DNA of 64,000 nucleotides from the NCBI RefSeq assembly GCF_004011695.2, contig NC_082408.1:1225501-1289500 (forward strand), read 5' to 3'. Of this stretch, positions 12,005-20,118 are shown piece by piece. This stretch comes from Ascochyta rabiei. Lineage: Eukaryota; Ascomycota; Dothideomycetes; Pleosporales; Didymellaceae. The notes beneath the pieces are model-generated. The model was not told the origin of the DNA. It did not search any database and was given only the letters and a program-made list of their open reading frames with translations. The number at the start of each line of letters is the position of its first letter. Within the stretch, counting starts at the first letter, position 1. The position numbers and the translations under genes were made by a program.

Positions 12005-13346
12005 ATGGACCCAAATCCCTTCGAACACGCAGACACAGAATGGTCAGATGAGGAGGAACTGATACCCAGACGGAGGCGAAGGACACAATATGTGCCTCCG
12101 CCTGTCAAGGTCACACGGGGAGCAGACACTTCTTCCGAGGGCTCGTCTGAGCTGAGTCCGGAGCGATTCAGCAAGAGCGGCAGCCCGCTTATCCCTCCCA
12201 AGAGCCCCTCGCGACCAGATGTGAGGCCTGGAGGTAGCCAAGACGACCTAGTGCAGCGCTTCTACCAGGTCACGCGCGAGAGAGATGCACTGAGGAAGGA
12301 GCTTCAAAGGAAGAGCATGGGACCAAATGGCATCCCAGCGCGAGACTCGACCGTGTTCAAATCAGAAGAGAAGACACTCATCGAAGAACTGCAGGCGTTG
12401 CGATACGAGATACGAGTGTGGAGCGAGGAATACTTCAGCGGTCCTACCAGCTCGCGAAGTAAGCGCCCGCACTTCCACGCAGCGAAAGACTTGTTCGGTG
12501 GGTTGACGGACAACTACGCTATATATCTGAAACATCCAGACGACCGGCCCCTCCTTGTGCAAGCCTATATATGGTCCACGCTCCAGAAGAAAATCTTCAA
12601 CAACTTTCAGAAGGGTAGCGGCTATGTCTGGGCAGGCAAGCTGGGCGACAAGAAGCTTCGACCGATCAATGACACTCTACGGAAAGGTGCCCAAGACTTC
12701 TCCATTTATTTCGACAAAGCTAACCTTCACAGCTGTAAGGAACGAGGCACAAGCCGAAGAATACCACCAATGGCGTTCATTGACCGTGAACCTACTCGTA
12801 CCACAGGAAGATGGGAAGTGGCGCCCAACGTTCGATGCCGCCCCTGTTCTGAAGAGAATATCCCGCATCTGCAGCCGTATGCGACGAAAGCTGCGGCCAT
12901 ATTCTACTCGATCGCTCCGCGACAGCAAGGAACAACTCAGCACCATCATCTCCGCATCTGTCGCACTCGATCTGAAGATGAAGCGCCAGCGCGCCGACTA
13001 TCGGTTCGTTACATTTACAGGTGGGAAGCCAAACCAATTCTGGGGCTATGGCTTCTACGACAGCGAGATGGAAGACGTATATGAGGACAGTGAAGATAGC
13101 GAAAGTGGTGAAAGAGGTTACGAAGACCGCCAAAGTGTCAAAGGTAGAAGAGTTGAGCTAGCGCTGGCGCCAGCTCTAGAAAGATGTGGTAATGCGAATG
13201 GGCACGTTTTCGACCAGAGCTTCATCTTGGTCAAGGCGGACGTGAGCTGTAAGAGGCTGCAAAAGGCGGAGAGACCAGTGAGAGCAAAGACAAGTTCGAG
13301 GACAGGGAGCAAGAGCTTCGGGGGCATGTGGCATAGAGGTTCGTGA
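12005..13346 (+). CDS. hypothetical fungal protein with coiled coil
   Basis: I do not recognise the family. A 431-residue product comes from exons 12005-12686 and 12733-13346, with a 46-nt intron ending CTAACCTTCACAG. The start MDPNPFEHADTEW is chosen over an in-frame ATG 33 codons upstream because the extension looks like leader sequence. Residues 1-80 are acidic then Pro/Arg-rich and probably disordered. A charged heptad-like segment (VQRFYQVTRERDALRKEL) at about 85-105 suggests a coiled coil. The middle (about 130-330) is Trp- and Tyr-rich and looks globular, with WSEEYFSGP and DYRFVTFTGGKPNQFWGYG. The end returns to acidic and basic low complexity. It resembles lineage-specific proteins common in Dothideomycetes. 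No function is proposed. Confidence 0.65.
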
Positions 13347-13993
13347 AGGGTGTCGGCCTACTCAGCTGCAGTGCAAGAAGTCGGCGAGATGCAGGGCTCT
13401 GTCCACACCCTCATCCAGCCGCCCTTGCTCAAGAGAACAAAGGATACGCGCAATCAGTATCGGATTGGTTACGATTGGCAGTTGTTGCTGCGCCGAACGC
13501 TCAATAGGACTCTTGCACATCAGCCCTCGCACATGCTCAATATCACTTTTGCCGCCACAGTGTTACAAGCCAGACAGTTACGTGCATTCTGCAAAAAGCA
13601 ACAATACATGTGGTGCGTCAGCAAACTGTCGAGGTTATAGATATCTTGCCTCTGCACCTCTAGCGGACTTGACTGTTCACAGCCTCAAACACTACGGTGA
13701 AGCTGACCTCAGTCCAAAGATCTACGCCAGGGTCGTCGAACACGAGTAATGCAAGTGAGAGCCCAGTCCTATAAGGGAATCCCCTTTCCAACTACCACGG
13801 TTACCACTTCGGTTATCGTTTACGACTACGCCGCATGATCTGGCATCTTGGCCCCCGACTTTTCAAAATTCAATTTCACTCTCGCTCTCACTCTCGCTCT
13901 CACTCTCGCTCTCACTCTCCCTCTCACCCTCACTCTCATTCGAAAACCTAATCATTGTTTTCTAGCTCTCATCTCAATACCGATCAAGACGCG
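13347..13993. other. intergenic with CT-rich microsatellite
   Basis: Apart from the pyrimidine repeat at 13875-13939, which sits just before the next ATG, nothing is recognised here. Confidence 0.45.
13875..13939 (+). repeat. CTCTCGCTCTCA-type microsatellite
   Basis: A 12-nt unit repeats about five times with decay at the 3' end, giving a pure CT-rich strand about 55 bp before the ATG at 13994. Pyrimidine tracts are common in fungal core promoters. Confidence 0.8.
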
Positions 13994-14830
13994 ATGTCAA
14001 GACTAGCGCCATTTCGGTTCCTGGATCTTCCAAAAGAGCTGCGATTCATAATTTACGAAAACCTCTCAATCTCGACCAAGGAATGTCGGCTGCTGCCCTC
14101 CGAGTCTGGCTTCCACATCGAACAACAATCAACAAAGTTGCACAACAGTCAGCCCGCCATCACTATCAGCCTCCTCACTCTGCCCGTCCAAATTCTCTCA
14201 ACATGCACACTCATCCACTCGGAAGCAGTCCCCTTCCTCTCACGAAAACTAGACAAGATTAGCGAAACCATCCCGAAAATCATCATAGACGCAGAGTGCC
14301 TCTACACATTCGCCTTTCACAGCACGCAGGACCTGCTCCACGCCATTCTGGACAATCTAAACCAGCACCCCTTCTTCGCCCGCGGACCCGCAACCACCTC
14401 CTCAGCACCGAAAGAAACAGAGCCACGCCCGCAGTACCCCCAACAAGTCCACCAATGGCTCGTCCAAACATCACACCTCCTGCTCTCCCAGCCGCCCACC
14501 CTCAGCCCCCTTTCAGGCTTCATGGGCACACGCACCTACCCCACCGTGCGGCTCGTGATTGAAGTGCCCAGAGTCTGGAGAAACTGCGCGTACCGCGGTC
14601 TCGCTATCGAGCCGCGAGTGCACGATGGAACGCAGCCGCTGTATTCGGCGAGTGTTACGAGTCGGTTGAGCGAGGTGTACAGCGGGTTGGCGGAATATAC
14701 AAAGGGGCTCAAGCACGTCAAGAGCGCGGCGATTGTGTTTGCGCAGGAGGATGAGAGGGTGTTGACGCGGGAGGGGTTGGTGGTTAGGAAGACTGCGGCG
14801 TTGGATTTTGGGATATGTAGGATGGGGTAG
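13994..14830 (+). CDS. 2EXR/F-box-like domain protein, hypothetical
   Basis: A single-exon 278-residue protein. The start ATG at 13994 begins MSRLAPFRFLDLPKELRF. The block FRFLDLPKELRFIIYENL near the N terminus is the helix found in large fungal families annotated as F-box-like or 2EXR proteins, where it resembles the Skp1-binding helix. The rest has a serine/threonine- and proline-rich middle (residues about 125-180) and a later block, TYPTVRLVIEVPRVWRNCAY. No substrate-binding repeats are visible. A role as a ubiquitin-ligase adaptor is possible but is not shown by the sequence. Codon use is like that of neighbours. Confidence 0.6.
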   Translation: MSRLAPFRFLDLPKELRFIIYENLSISTKECRLLPSESGFHIEQQSTKLHNSQPAITISLLTLPVQILSTCTLIHSEAVPFLSRKLDKISETIPKIIIDAECLYTFAFHSTQDLLHAILDNLNQHPFFARGPATTSSAPKETEPRPQYPQQVHQWLVQTSHLLLSQPPTLSPLSGFMGTRTYPTVRLVIEVPRVWRNCAYRGLAIEPRVHDGTQPLYSASVTSRLSEVYSGLAEYTKGLKHVKSAAIVFAQEDERVLTREGLVVRKTAALDFGICRMG

Positions 14831-15675
14831 GTGGGTGGGGGTGGGTGTTGTTAGGAATCCTTGATCTCTCGAACTCTTCTTGGGCGTTTTTTTTTTTGCT
14901 TTCAGCAAGTGAGAACCGCAAAGTAATTCTGCTAGTCCACTGGGTGGATAATTGTGGCTATGCTCGCGGCATACCTCGCTCTTCGACGCTAAATGATTGT
15001 AGTACTTGCGCGTTTGCGCAATCATGCACCTTCGCTTACGCAACGCAACTATTCATTCTTCCCAAAACACGGAACGTAGTACAGTATGCTTGATGTGTCC
15101 TAATCTTGGACCATGTCGGTTGTTCTTCTGAAGCTAGTGCCTCTACATGCTGGAAATGATGGTATATGCACCGTACGCCCAGATTTTTGAGATGTGGCCA
15201 TTGAGCTTTTCTGGAAGATGCAACAATATCATCTCGCCTTAACAAAAGTATGGAAGCGTGCATGTGTTCGAAACGAGCACAGGTGTTTGGTGGTTCTCTT
15301 CCTCAACACCCAGCCCCAAATTCCTGTGGCGAGTTCCGTCCACAAGTGGGCCATTTTAGTCAAAGACACCGCAACTCGTCGCCCGGATGAGTGGCTACTT
15401 ATCCAGTGTCGTGAAATCCATGTTGAATCATCTCAGCTCCAGAGCAAAGTGTGTTATGCTGTGTTACTCCTCCAAGTGCTGAAGGGCTCTGCGAGAGTGT
15501 TGCCGCATACTCGCAAACATGTCTAACAAGAGGTAAATGATGATAGTGGTTGTATCAGTCGTTCATGCTTGGATTCGAGAATAGACGCAACAAATCAGAC
15601 CCATGATCTATTGAAAACAGATGATTTTTTATTTTTTTTACGAGGAAAAGAAACCCAAACTCAACGGCCCCTGCA

Positions 15676-15694
15676 CGCTAAAGATTGCAGTGCA
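15676..15694 (+). repeat. 19-bp dispersed element, exact consensus (A form)
   Basis: CGCTAAAGATTGCAGTGCA. Together with 13 bases upstream it matches the copy at 15826 over 32 nt with three transitions. The flanking TGCAC and terminal GTGCA form a short inverted repeat here. Confidence 0.85.
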
Positions 15695-15825
15695 GACCAG
15701 ATATCGTGAAAAGAAAAGAGTGGTCACAAAGTCAACAAACTGGTACCACCACCCTGGTATGGAAGACGACCACTGAGAGTGCGCTGTTTGGACTGAGAAT
15801 CAGCCTCGTTCTAACGGCTCTTGCA

Positions 15826-15844
15826 CGCTAAAAATTGCAGTGCA
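15826..15844 (+). repeat. 19-bp dispersed element, one substitution
   Basis: CGCTAAAAATTGCAGTGCA: G to A at position 8. Exactly 150 bp from the preceding copy. Confidence 0.85.
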
Positions 15845-16158
15845 ACGCCCGGTGAACCTGACACTTGCCTAGCGTCACCAGCATCTCGATGCCCTCGGAA
15901 ATTTTTTGCACCGCCAATACACGCCCGAATGTAGCTGCAATACATCTCGATCTTACAGTGTAACAGATCAAGATAGTCTACACATATTCGATGCTACTTT
16001 TATTCTATACTATACATGAATGTCTGCACAGAGGTATCGAGGAGGTAAAACCACTATCACACAAGATTCAGGCCTCTTATATGCTGGCTTAGCAGCAGCA
16101 GTAAGATGCCTTACCAGTAGGCTGCAAGCTACACTGCTCTGCTCTGTCTGCCCTTCGA

Positions 16159-16177
16159 CGATAAAGATTGCAGTGCA
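16159..16177 (+). repeat. 19-bp dispersed element fused to a tandem repeat
   Basis: CGATAAAGATTGCAGTGCA. Its GCAGTGCA end is the first unit of the 24-bp tandem array that follows. Confidence 0.8.
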
Positions 16178-16249
16178 AGCGTGAGACATTTGGGCAGTGC
16201 AAGCGTGAGACATTTGGGCAGTGCAAGCGTGAGACATTTGGGCAGTGCA
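16170..16249 (+). repeat. 24-bp tandem repeat, three perfect copies plus partial
   Basis: The unit begins GCAGTGCAAGCGTGAG and ends ACATTTGG; copies start at 16170, 16194 and 16218, with a partial one at 16242. The first eight bases equal the 3' end of the 19-bp element, so the array seems to have grown from an element copy. Confidence 0.9.
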
Positions 16250-16488
16250 TCGGCGTCAGCCTCGCTCAGCTTGAATTGTCCGCTTCATAGTGCACTACAA
16301 AACGCTCCGTGTATCTGCTTGGAAACATGCCTGCATACTTTGAGGACATGCAATAGGTGTACGAAAACGTTTTGCTCTGTGTCTCCATTATATTCATCTT
16401 CGACTGTGTCTTCATCTTCCTGCAGTCTTAGAAGAGTCGACCTTCGCAAATGTCGAGTAGTAGATCGGTTTCTCATGTCCACGCTCAT

Positions 16489-16508
16489 GCTTTAGGGATG
16501 GCAGTGCA
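16489..16508 (+). repeat. diverged copy of the 19-bp element
   Basis: GCTTTAGGGATGGCAGTGCA keeps the GCAGTGCA core and a TTAGGGAT block, with an extra base. Membership is likely but weaker than for the others. Confidence 0.45.
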
Positions 16509-16627
16509 CCAGCCTGAGCTAGAGCAAGACGCTGTTCCTCTATGAAGCTGGCTAGAATATACTGCAATTCCTACGCAATTTATCAAGCAGTTGCCGAGAA
16601 TTGGGGAAGGCTGGGTCTACTCTTCCG

Positions 16628-16646
16628 CGCTAGAGATTGCAGTGCA
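16628..16646 (+). repeat. 19-bp dispersed element, exact consensus (G form)
   Basis: CGCTAGAGATTGCAGTGCA. The 11 bases upstream (CTACTCTTCCG) recur before the copy at 36351, so homology extends past the core. Confidence 0.88.
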
Positions 16647-16708
16647 GCTGCAACGCCTCATCCGCCCGCGCGCCTGACGACCCGTCCGTTCGCCTGCTCG
16701 CTCCTCTA

Positions 16709-16727
16709 CGCTAAAGATTGCAGTGCA
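16709..16727 (+). repeat. 19-bp dispersed element, exact consensus (A form)
   Basis: CGCTAAAGATTGCAGTGCA, identical to 15676 and 17431, and 81 bp from the copy at 16628. Confidence 0.88.
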
Positions 16728-16758
16728 AGTCAAACCGGTGAGCTTCACTCTTCAAAAG

Positions 16759-16777
16759 TGCACTGCAACCCCTAGTG
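16759..16777 (-). repeat. 19-bp dispersed element, inverted, three transitions
   Basis: Read on the minus strand: CACTAGGGGTTGCAGTGCA. With the copy at 16709 it forms an inverted pair with a 31-bp spacer. Confidence 0.75.
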
Positions 16778-16893
16778 CCGTAGTAGAGTAAGCGTTGATC
16801 TCCGCACCAGCAGCACGTGCAAGGCTATAAGGCTGACCACGGTTTATCCCCTTGTACACCTACCTACCCGCCTGCCTCTGCCTAGTTCTTCCG

Positions 16894-16912
16894 CGCCAGA
16901 GAAAGCAGTGTA
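16894..16912 (+). repeat. 19-bp dispersed element, AAGCAGTG subtype
   Basis: CGCCAGAGAAAGCAGTGTA. It shares the GAAAGCAGTG variant with the copy at 55058 and is preceded by TTCTTCCG, as other copies are. Confidence 0.65.
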
Positions 16913-16921
16913 TCCAGCGAA

Positions 16922-16950
16922 ACATCAACATCAACATCAACATCAACATT
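16922..16950 (+). repeat. (ATCAAC)n microsatellite
   Basis: About four and a half hexanucleotide units in noncoding DNA. Confidence 0.85.
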
Positions 16951-17178
16951 CGATGCAAAGCCGCAAAACCAACATCCCTCGTCCTGTTCTACGCCACTCC
17001 ACACATTCACCCGCCTTCTTACCCTTCCTTCCACGCTCGATGTTCCAGTACAGAACGAACCCAATCCTCCCCGACACCATCACCCTCTACCCCGCGCCAG
17101 GAACTACAGCGCACATAGCGAAACCCATCAAGCCACTAGAGTCATTCTGCCGTGACAGACTGGGCGTGGCTTTGCGTT

Positions 17179-17197
17179 TGCACTGCAATCTCTAGCG
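17179..17197 (-). repeat. 19-bp dispersed element, inverted, exact consensus (G form)
   Basis: On the minus strand it reads CGCTAGAGATTGCAGTGCA, identical to 16628 and 36269. Confidence 0.88.
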
Positions 17198-17332
17198 CCG
17201 CAGAGTAAGCCTCGACGCAGACAAGGCGGGGTGGGGGCAAAGGGCTGACAGTCGGCCAGCCTGGTCTTGATCATGCACGAGCCAGCCCTGTCCTGTGTAC
17301 TGGACCAGTCGTGTATGTGGTGGCGTCTTTAG

Positions 17333-17351
17333 CGCTAGAGGTTGCAGTGCA
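17333..17351 (+). repeat. 19-bp dispersed element, one transition
   Basis: CGCTAGAGGTTGCAGTGCA. Right terminus of the 177-bp inverted unit. Confidence 0.85.
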
Positions 17352-17430
17352 AATCTACAACACCGCCTTGTCTACTGTACTGTGCTGTACTATGCTGTAT
17401 CGGGGGTAGTGTACGTTGCAGCGTCTTCGG

Positions 17431-17449
17431 CGCTAAAGATTGCAGTGCA
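17431..17449 (+). repeat. 19-bp dispersed element, exact consensus (A form)
   Basis: CGCTAAAGATTGCAGTGCA, 98 bp from the copy at 17333 and 123 bp from the stop codon of the convergent MFS gene. Confidence 0.88.
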
Positions 17450-17571
17450 GGGAAACATGGCCCGACACGTACGAGACAAGCACAGGGACGAGTGAGATGA
17501 GAAGTAGCAGTACCGATCGATCTCAATGAAAAATAGATAAATAAAAGACCACACACGCCTGCCCACTGCAA

Positions 17572-19434
17572 TCACACCCGCTCGACATGTTTCACTCCCT
17601 TCTTCTTCTCTCCCTGCTCCCCTACAGACCTACTACTACTACTCCGCCTCCTCTTCTCCGTCCGCTGCTCGCGCGTCTTGTCCAAGCTCATCGCAAACCG
17701 GCTCTTGGCCCGAATCTGCGGGCCCTTCCAGTAAACGACGTAAATCGGGATCGTGACCAGCACGGCCAGACACGCGAGCAGCGTGGACGCGTACTGCACG
17801 GGCCGGCCGGGGATGTTCTTGTACAGGGGCGTCGAGTACAGGGCGGCGACGCCGGCCATGAAGTCGCGCGCTAGGTCGTTGCCGCCGGTGGCGCTGGCGG
17901 CGTAGGGCCCGTAGGCGGCGGTTTGATAGTCGATGCTGGACTGGTAGATGGCGTACTAGCGGGAGTCAGTATATCAAATGGCTAGAAGACGTGGAGTGTG
18001 GGGAGGGTAGGGGACGTACGTTTGCCATAGCGACAAGGGTCGTGAAGATCATAGGCGCGATCCACGGGATGCCGTAGTCTGGACCCAGACTCGTCCATGC
18101 GAAGCCCATCATGCCTAGAAATTCGAGCGGCGCGAGGAAGAGCAGCCACCATAGTCGGACTTCGGGCGCGACGGACCCTGGGTTCTGCTTGCGTCTGCGC
18201 CGGAATCGCATTATGGACGGCATATAGGAGAGATAGGCGAGCAGGTAGCCGATTAGAATTGGGACGAAGGCGAGGCCCAGCTGGATGATGCCAAATCCCC
18301 ATTGCTCGTACACTGGCTTGAAGCCTTCGAGGAAGGTGAAGATGAGGGCGTCGCTGAAGCCGCTGAGGAGCGAGAGCCAGAGGACGATGGGCTCGGTGAA
18401 GAACATGTAGAATGGCCTGCGAAATGTCAGTTGCACGTTTTGGAAGTGTGGGATGATTTTCTCACCTCCAGAAGATGGTGGCACACTCTTTGACACTGAT
18501 CTTGTGGCCGCCGCGGATCTCATTGGGACCGTAGATGTTGCGGTCCTCGCCAGTCTTGCGCCTCCTCTTTGCTTCGCGGTCAAGAAGGATAGTCGATCTC
18601 GTCTCTGGATTGCAGGAGAAGTGGACGGCTTGAACGAAGCCTCCCATAATGAGCTGGACCCAGAAGATCCTGCACCTGGTTAGGGGTGACTCTACGGCAG
18701 CGTAGCCACTTCAACATACCATGGCAACGACAGGCGTGCTTCGACAAAGGCACCGATAATGGCGCCCACGACTGACCCTCCAACCGATGAGAGCACCAGA
18801 AAAGCAACAGCGTACTCCTGCTCATCCGGCTCCCACATGTCCGCCAGCACGCCAAGGGTGACAGAACCACCGGCAGTAGACAAGCCGCCCAAGATTCTAA
18901 AAACGAGAATCGTCGCGTAATTCTTCGACAACGCGCATGGAATCTGCCACAGATTGACAAGGAACAGACTCAGCTGCTGAATCGGCCAGCGTCCGTACTC
19001 TTCCGACCACGGCGCCCACAGCTCGCAGCCAAACCCGTAGGCAATGAGGAAAGCTGCCTGCGGGATGCGGGCGACTTGCTCACTGACGTGGTATTGCTCA
19101 TGTACGAACGAGACGCCGTGGGAGTACATGGAGGCGTTTGTGTTGATGCTGATCTGGATGAGGAACACGACGACCAGAATTTGCCTGGAGATAGTCAGTA
19201 CGAGCAGGGTCAGATTCAGCATCTGCAAAGAAGCGACCGCCAGACTTGCCATTTTCGCCAAGTCTTGAAAGAGTAGCCTAAGCACTCCCAAGCGTCACTG
19301 TCTTGTAGCTCGACCTTGTCGCCTTTGATGATGCGATCCGTCTGTGACTGGTCCATGTGCTCGCCTTCGCCATAGTTTGGGTCGCGTTCAGTATCTGGCA
19401 CAGCAGTAGGCTGGCCCTTTTCTACGGTAGCCAT
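17572..19434 (-). CDS. MFS transporter (DHA1, drug/polyamine:H+ antiporter-like)
   Basis: The 546-residue integral membrane transporter comes from exons 19434-19250, 19184-18720, 18675-18466, 18416-18020 and 17955-17572. The N-terminal segment contains AWECLGYSFKTWRKW before the first span. Conserved MFS features include YGFGCELWAPWSEEYGR (loop 2-3), RILGGLSTAGGSVTLG and the SVGGSVVGAIIGAFVE helix. The second half begins RPFYMFFTEPIVLWLSL. The C-terminal tail is rich in Lys, Arg and Ser. The first intron has a GC-AG border with donor GCAAGT (19249-19185); only this join yields KWQILVVVF in frame. Substrate is unknown; drug or polyamine export is the usual role of the subgroup. The gene's 3' end faces the repeat-rich region. 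Confidence 0.9.
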
Positions 19435-20118
19435 GATGATGGACGGGGGTAGGTGATGTCAAAGGAGATTTGATGAGGCTGGAGGAAACAGCAGGAGGTC
19501 ACCTATACTTGACTGTGAATCGCACTACGACGGTCCCGTCGCTCCTTGTCCATTCTGTTGTGTGGCATGATGCATCCTTACCTCTGATGTCAACAAGGTG
19601 CGTGGCTTTGTCTCAGAGGCTTTTGCTGCCAATCCGACGCTTGAGAGTGTGGCCAAGGCTTGGTGTTCTACACGGCCAAGGCATCTGTTGAAGCGCGGGG
19701 CCCCAGACATCGGTAGATTGGCATGGACGACGTTGAGGCCTTCCCTGTTGGAGGTGGAGGGTGGCAGACGCCAAGCGAGAGGATCTGACATTGCGTCATA
19801 GGCTCAAGAGGCGCATCTGGCGGCAGGACATGCAAGTGCATCTTCACTGCTTTCAGCTTGATGCCATGTGTGATGTCATCAGTTGTGATGTTATCACTAT
19901 AGAAGAAAGAGGGAGATGTAAATGGACAAATGTTCGAAGTCTATGCATTAGCTACCGTATACTCGAAGCTAGCCGCAGACCAGTGTAACGCCAGGGTATA
20001 AACCAGCACAAATCCATCGCTCAGCTCATTGAACAGTACAGATTGCAGAATTGCGCCAAACTCCTAAATAGGGTTCATGTTAGTAAGAACGAAGATGAAG
20101 CGGACGGAAGATGCGTGT
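19435..20118. other. intergenic, MFS promoter and MINDY 3' flank
   Basis: No gene, repeat or site is recognised in these 684 bp. Confidence 0.5.

Larger units (their letters stand above)
17177..17353. mobile_element. possible 177-bp MITE-like unit bounded by inverted element copies
   Basis: The left end 17177-17198 and the right end 17332-17353 are inverted repeats of 22 bp with one mismatch. Each contains a full copy of the 19-bp element, pointing inwards from TTTGCACTGCAA ends. The interior has no open frame of note and no clear target-site duplication is visible, so the mobile-element reading is tentative. Confidence 0.4.
14831..17571. other. 2.7-kb gene-free region between convergent genes, rich in a 19-bp element
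   Basis: The region lies between the 3' ends of two genes that face each other. No open frame shows a motif. It contains about eleven copies of the 19-bp element described below, a 24-bp tandem repeat, a hexanucleotide repeat and a 177-bp inverted-repeat unit. T-rich runs at about 14886-14898 and 15630-15640 are the only other features noted. Confidence 0.75.

Noticed and set aside
16170..16249. CRISPR-like or integron-like repeats
   Set aside because: Three contiguous 24-bp units without spacers.
16281..16310. Possible further inverted element copy (TAGTGCACTACAAAACGC)
   Set aside because: Too many differences from the consensus to separate it from chance.
16852..17195. Short frames around 17.0 kb (88-95 codons) in the element-rich region
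   Set aside because: They overlap microsatellite and element copies and show no domain.
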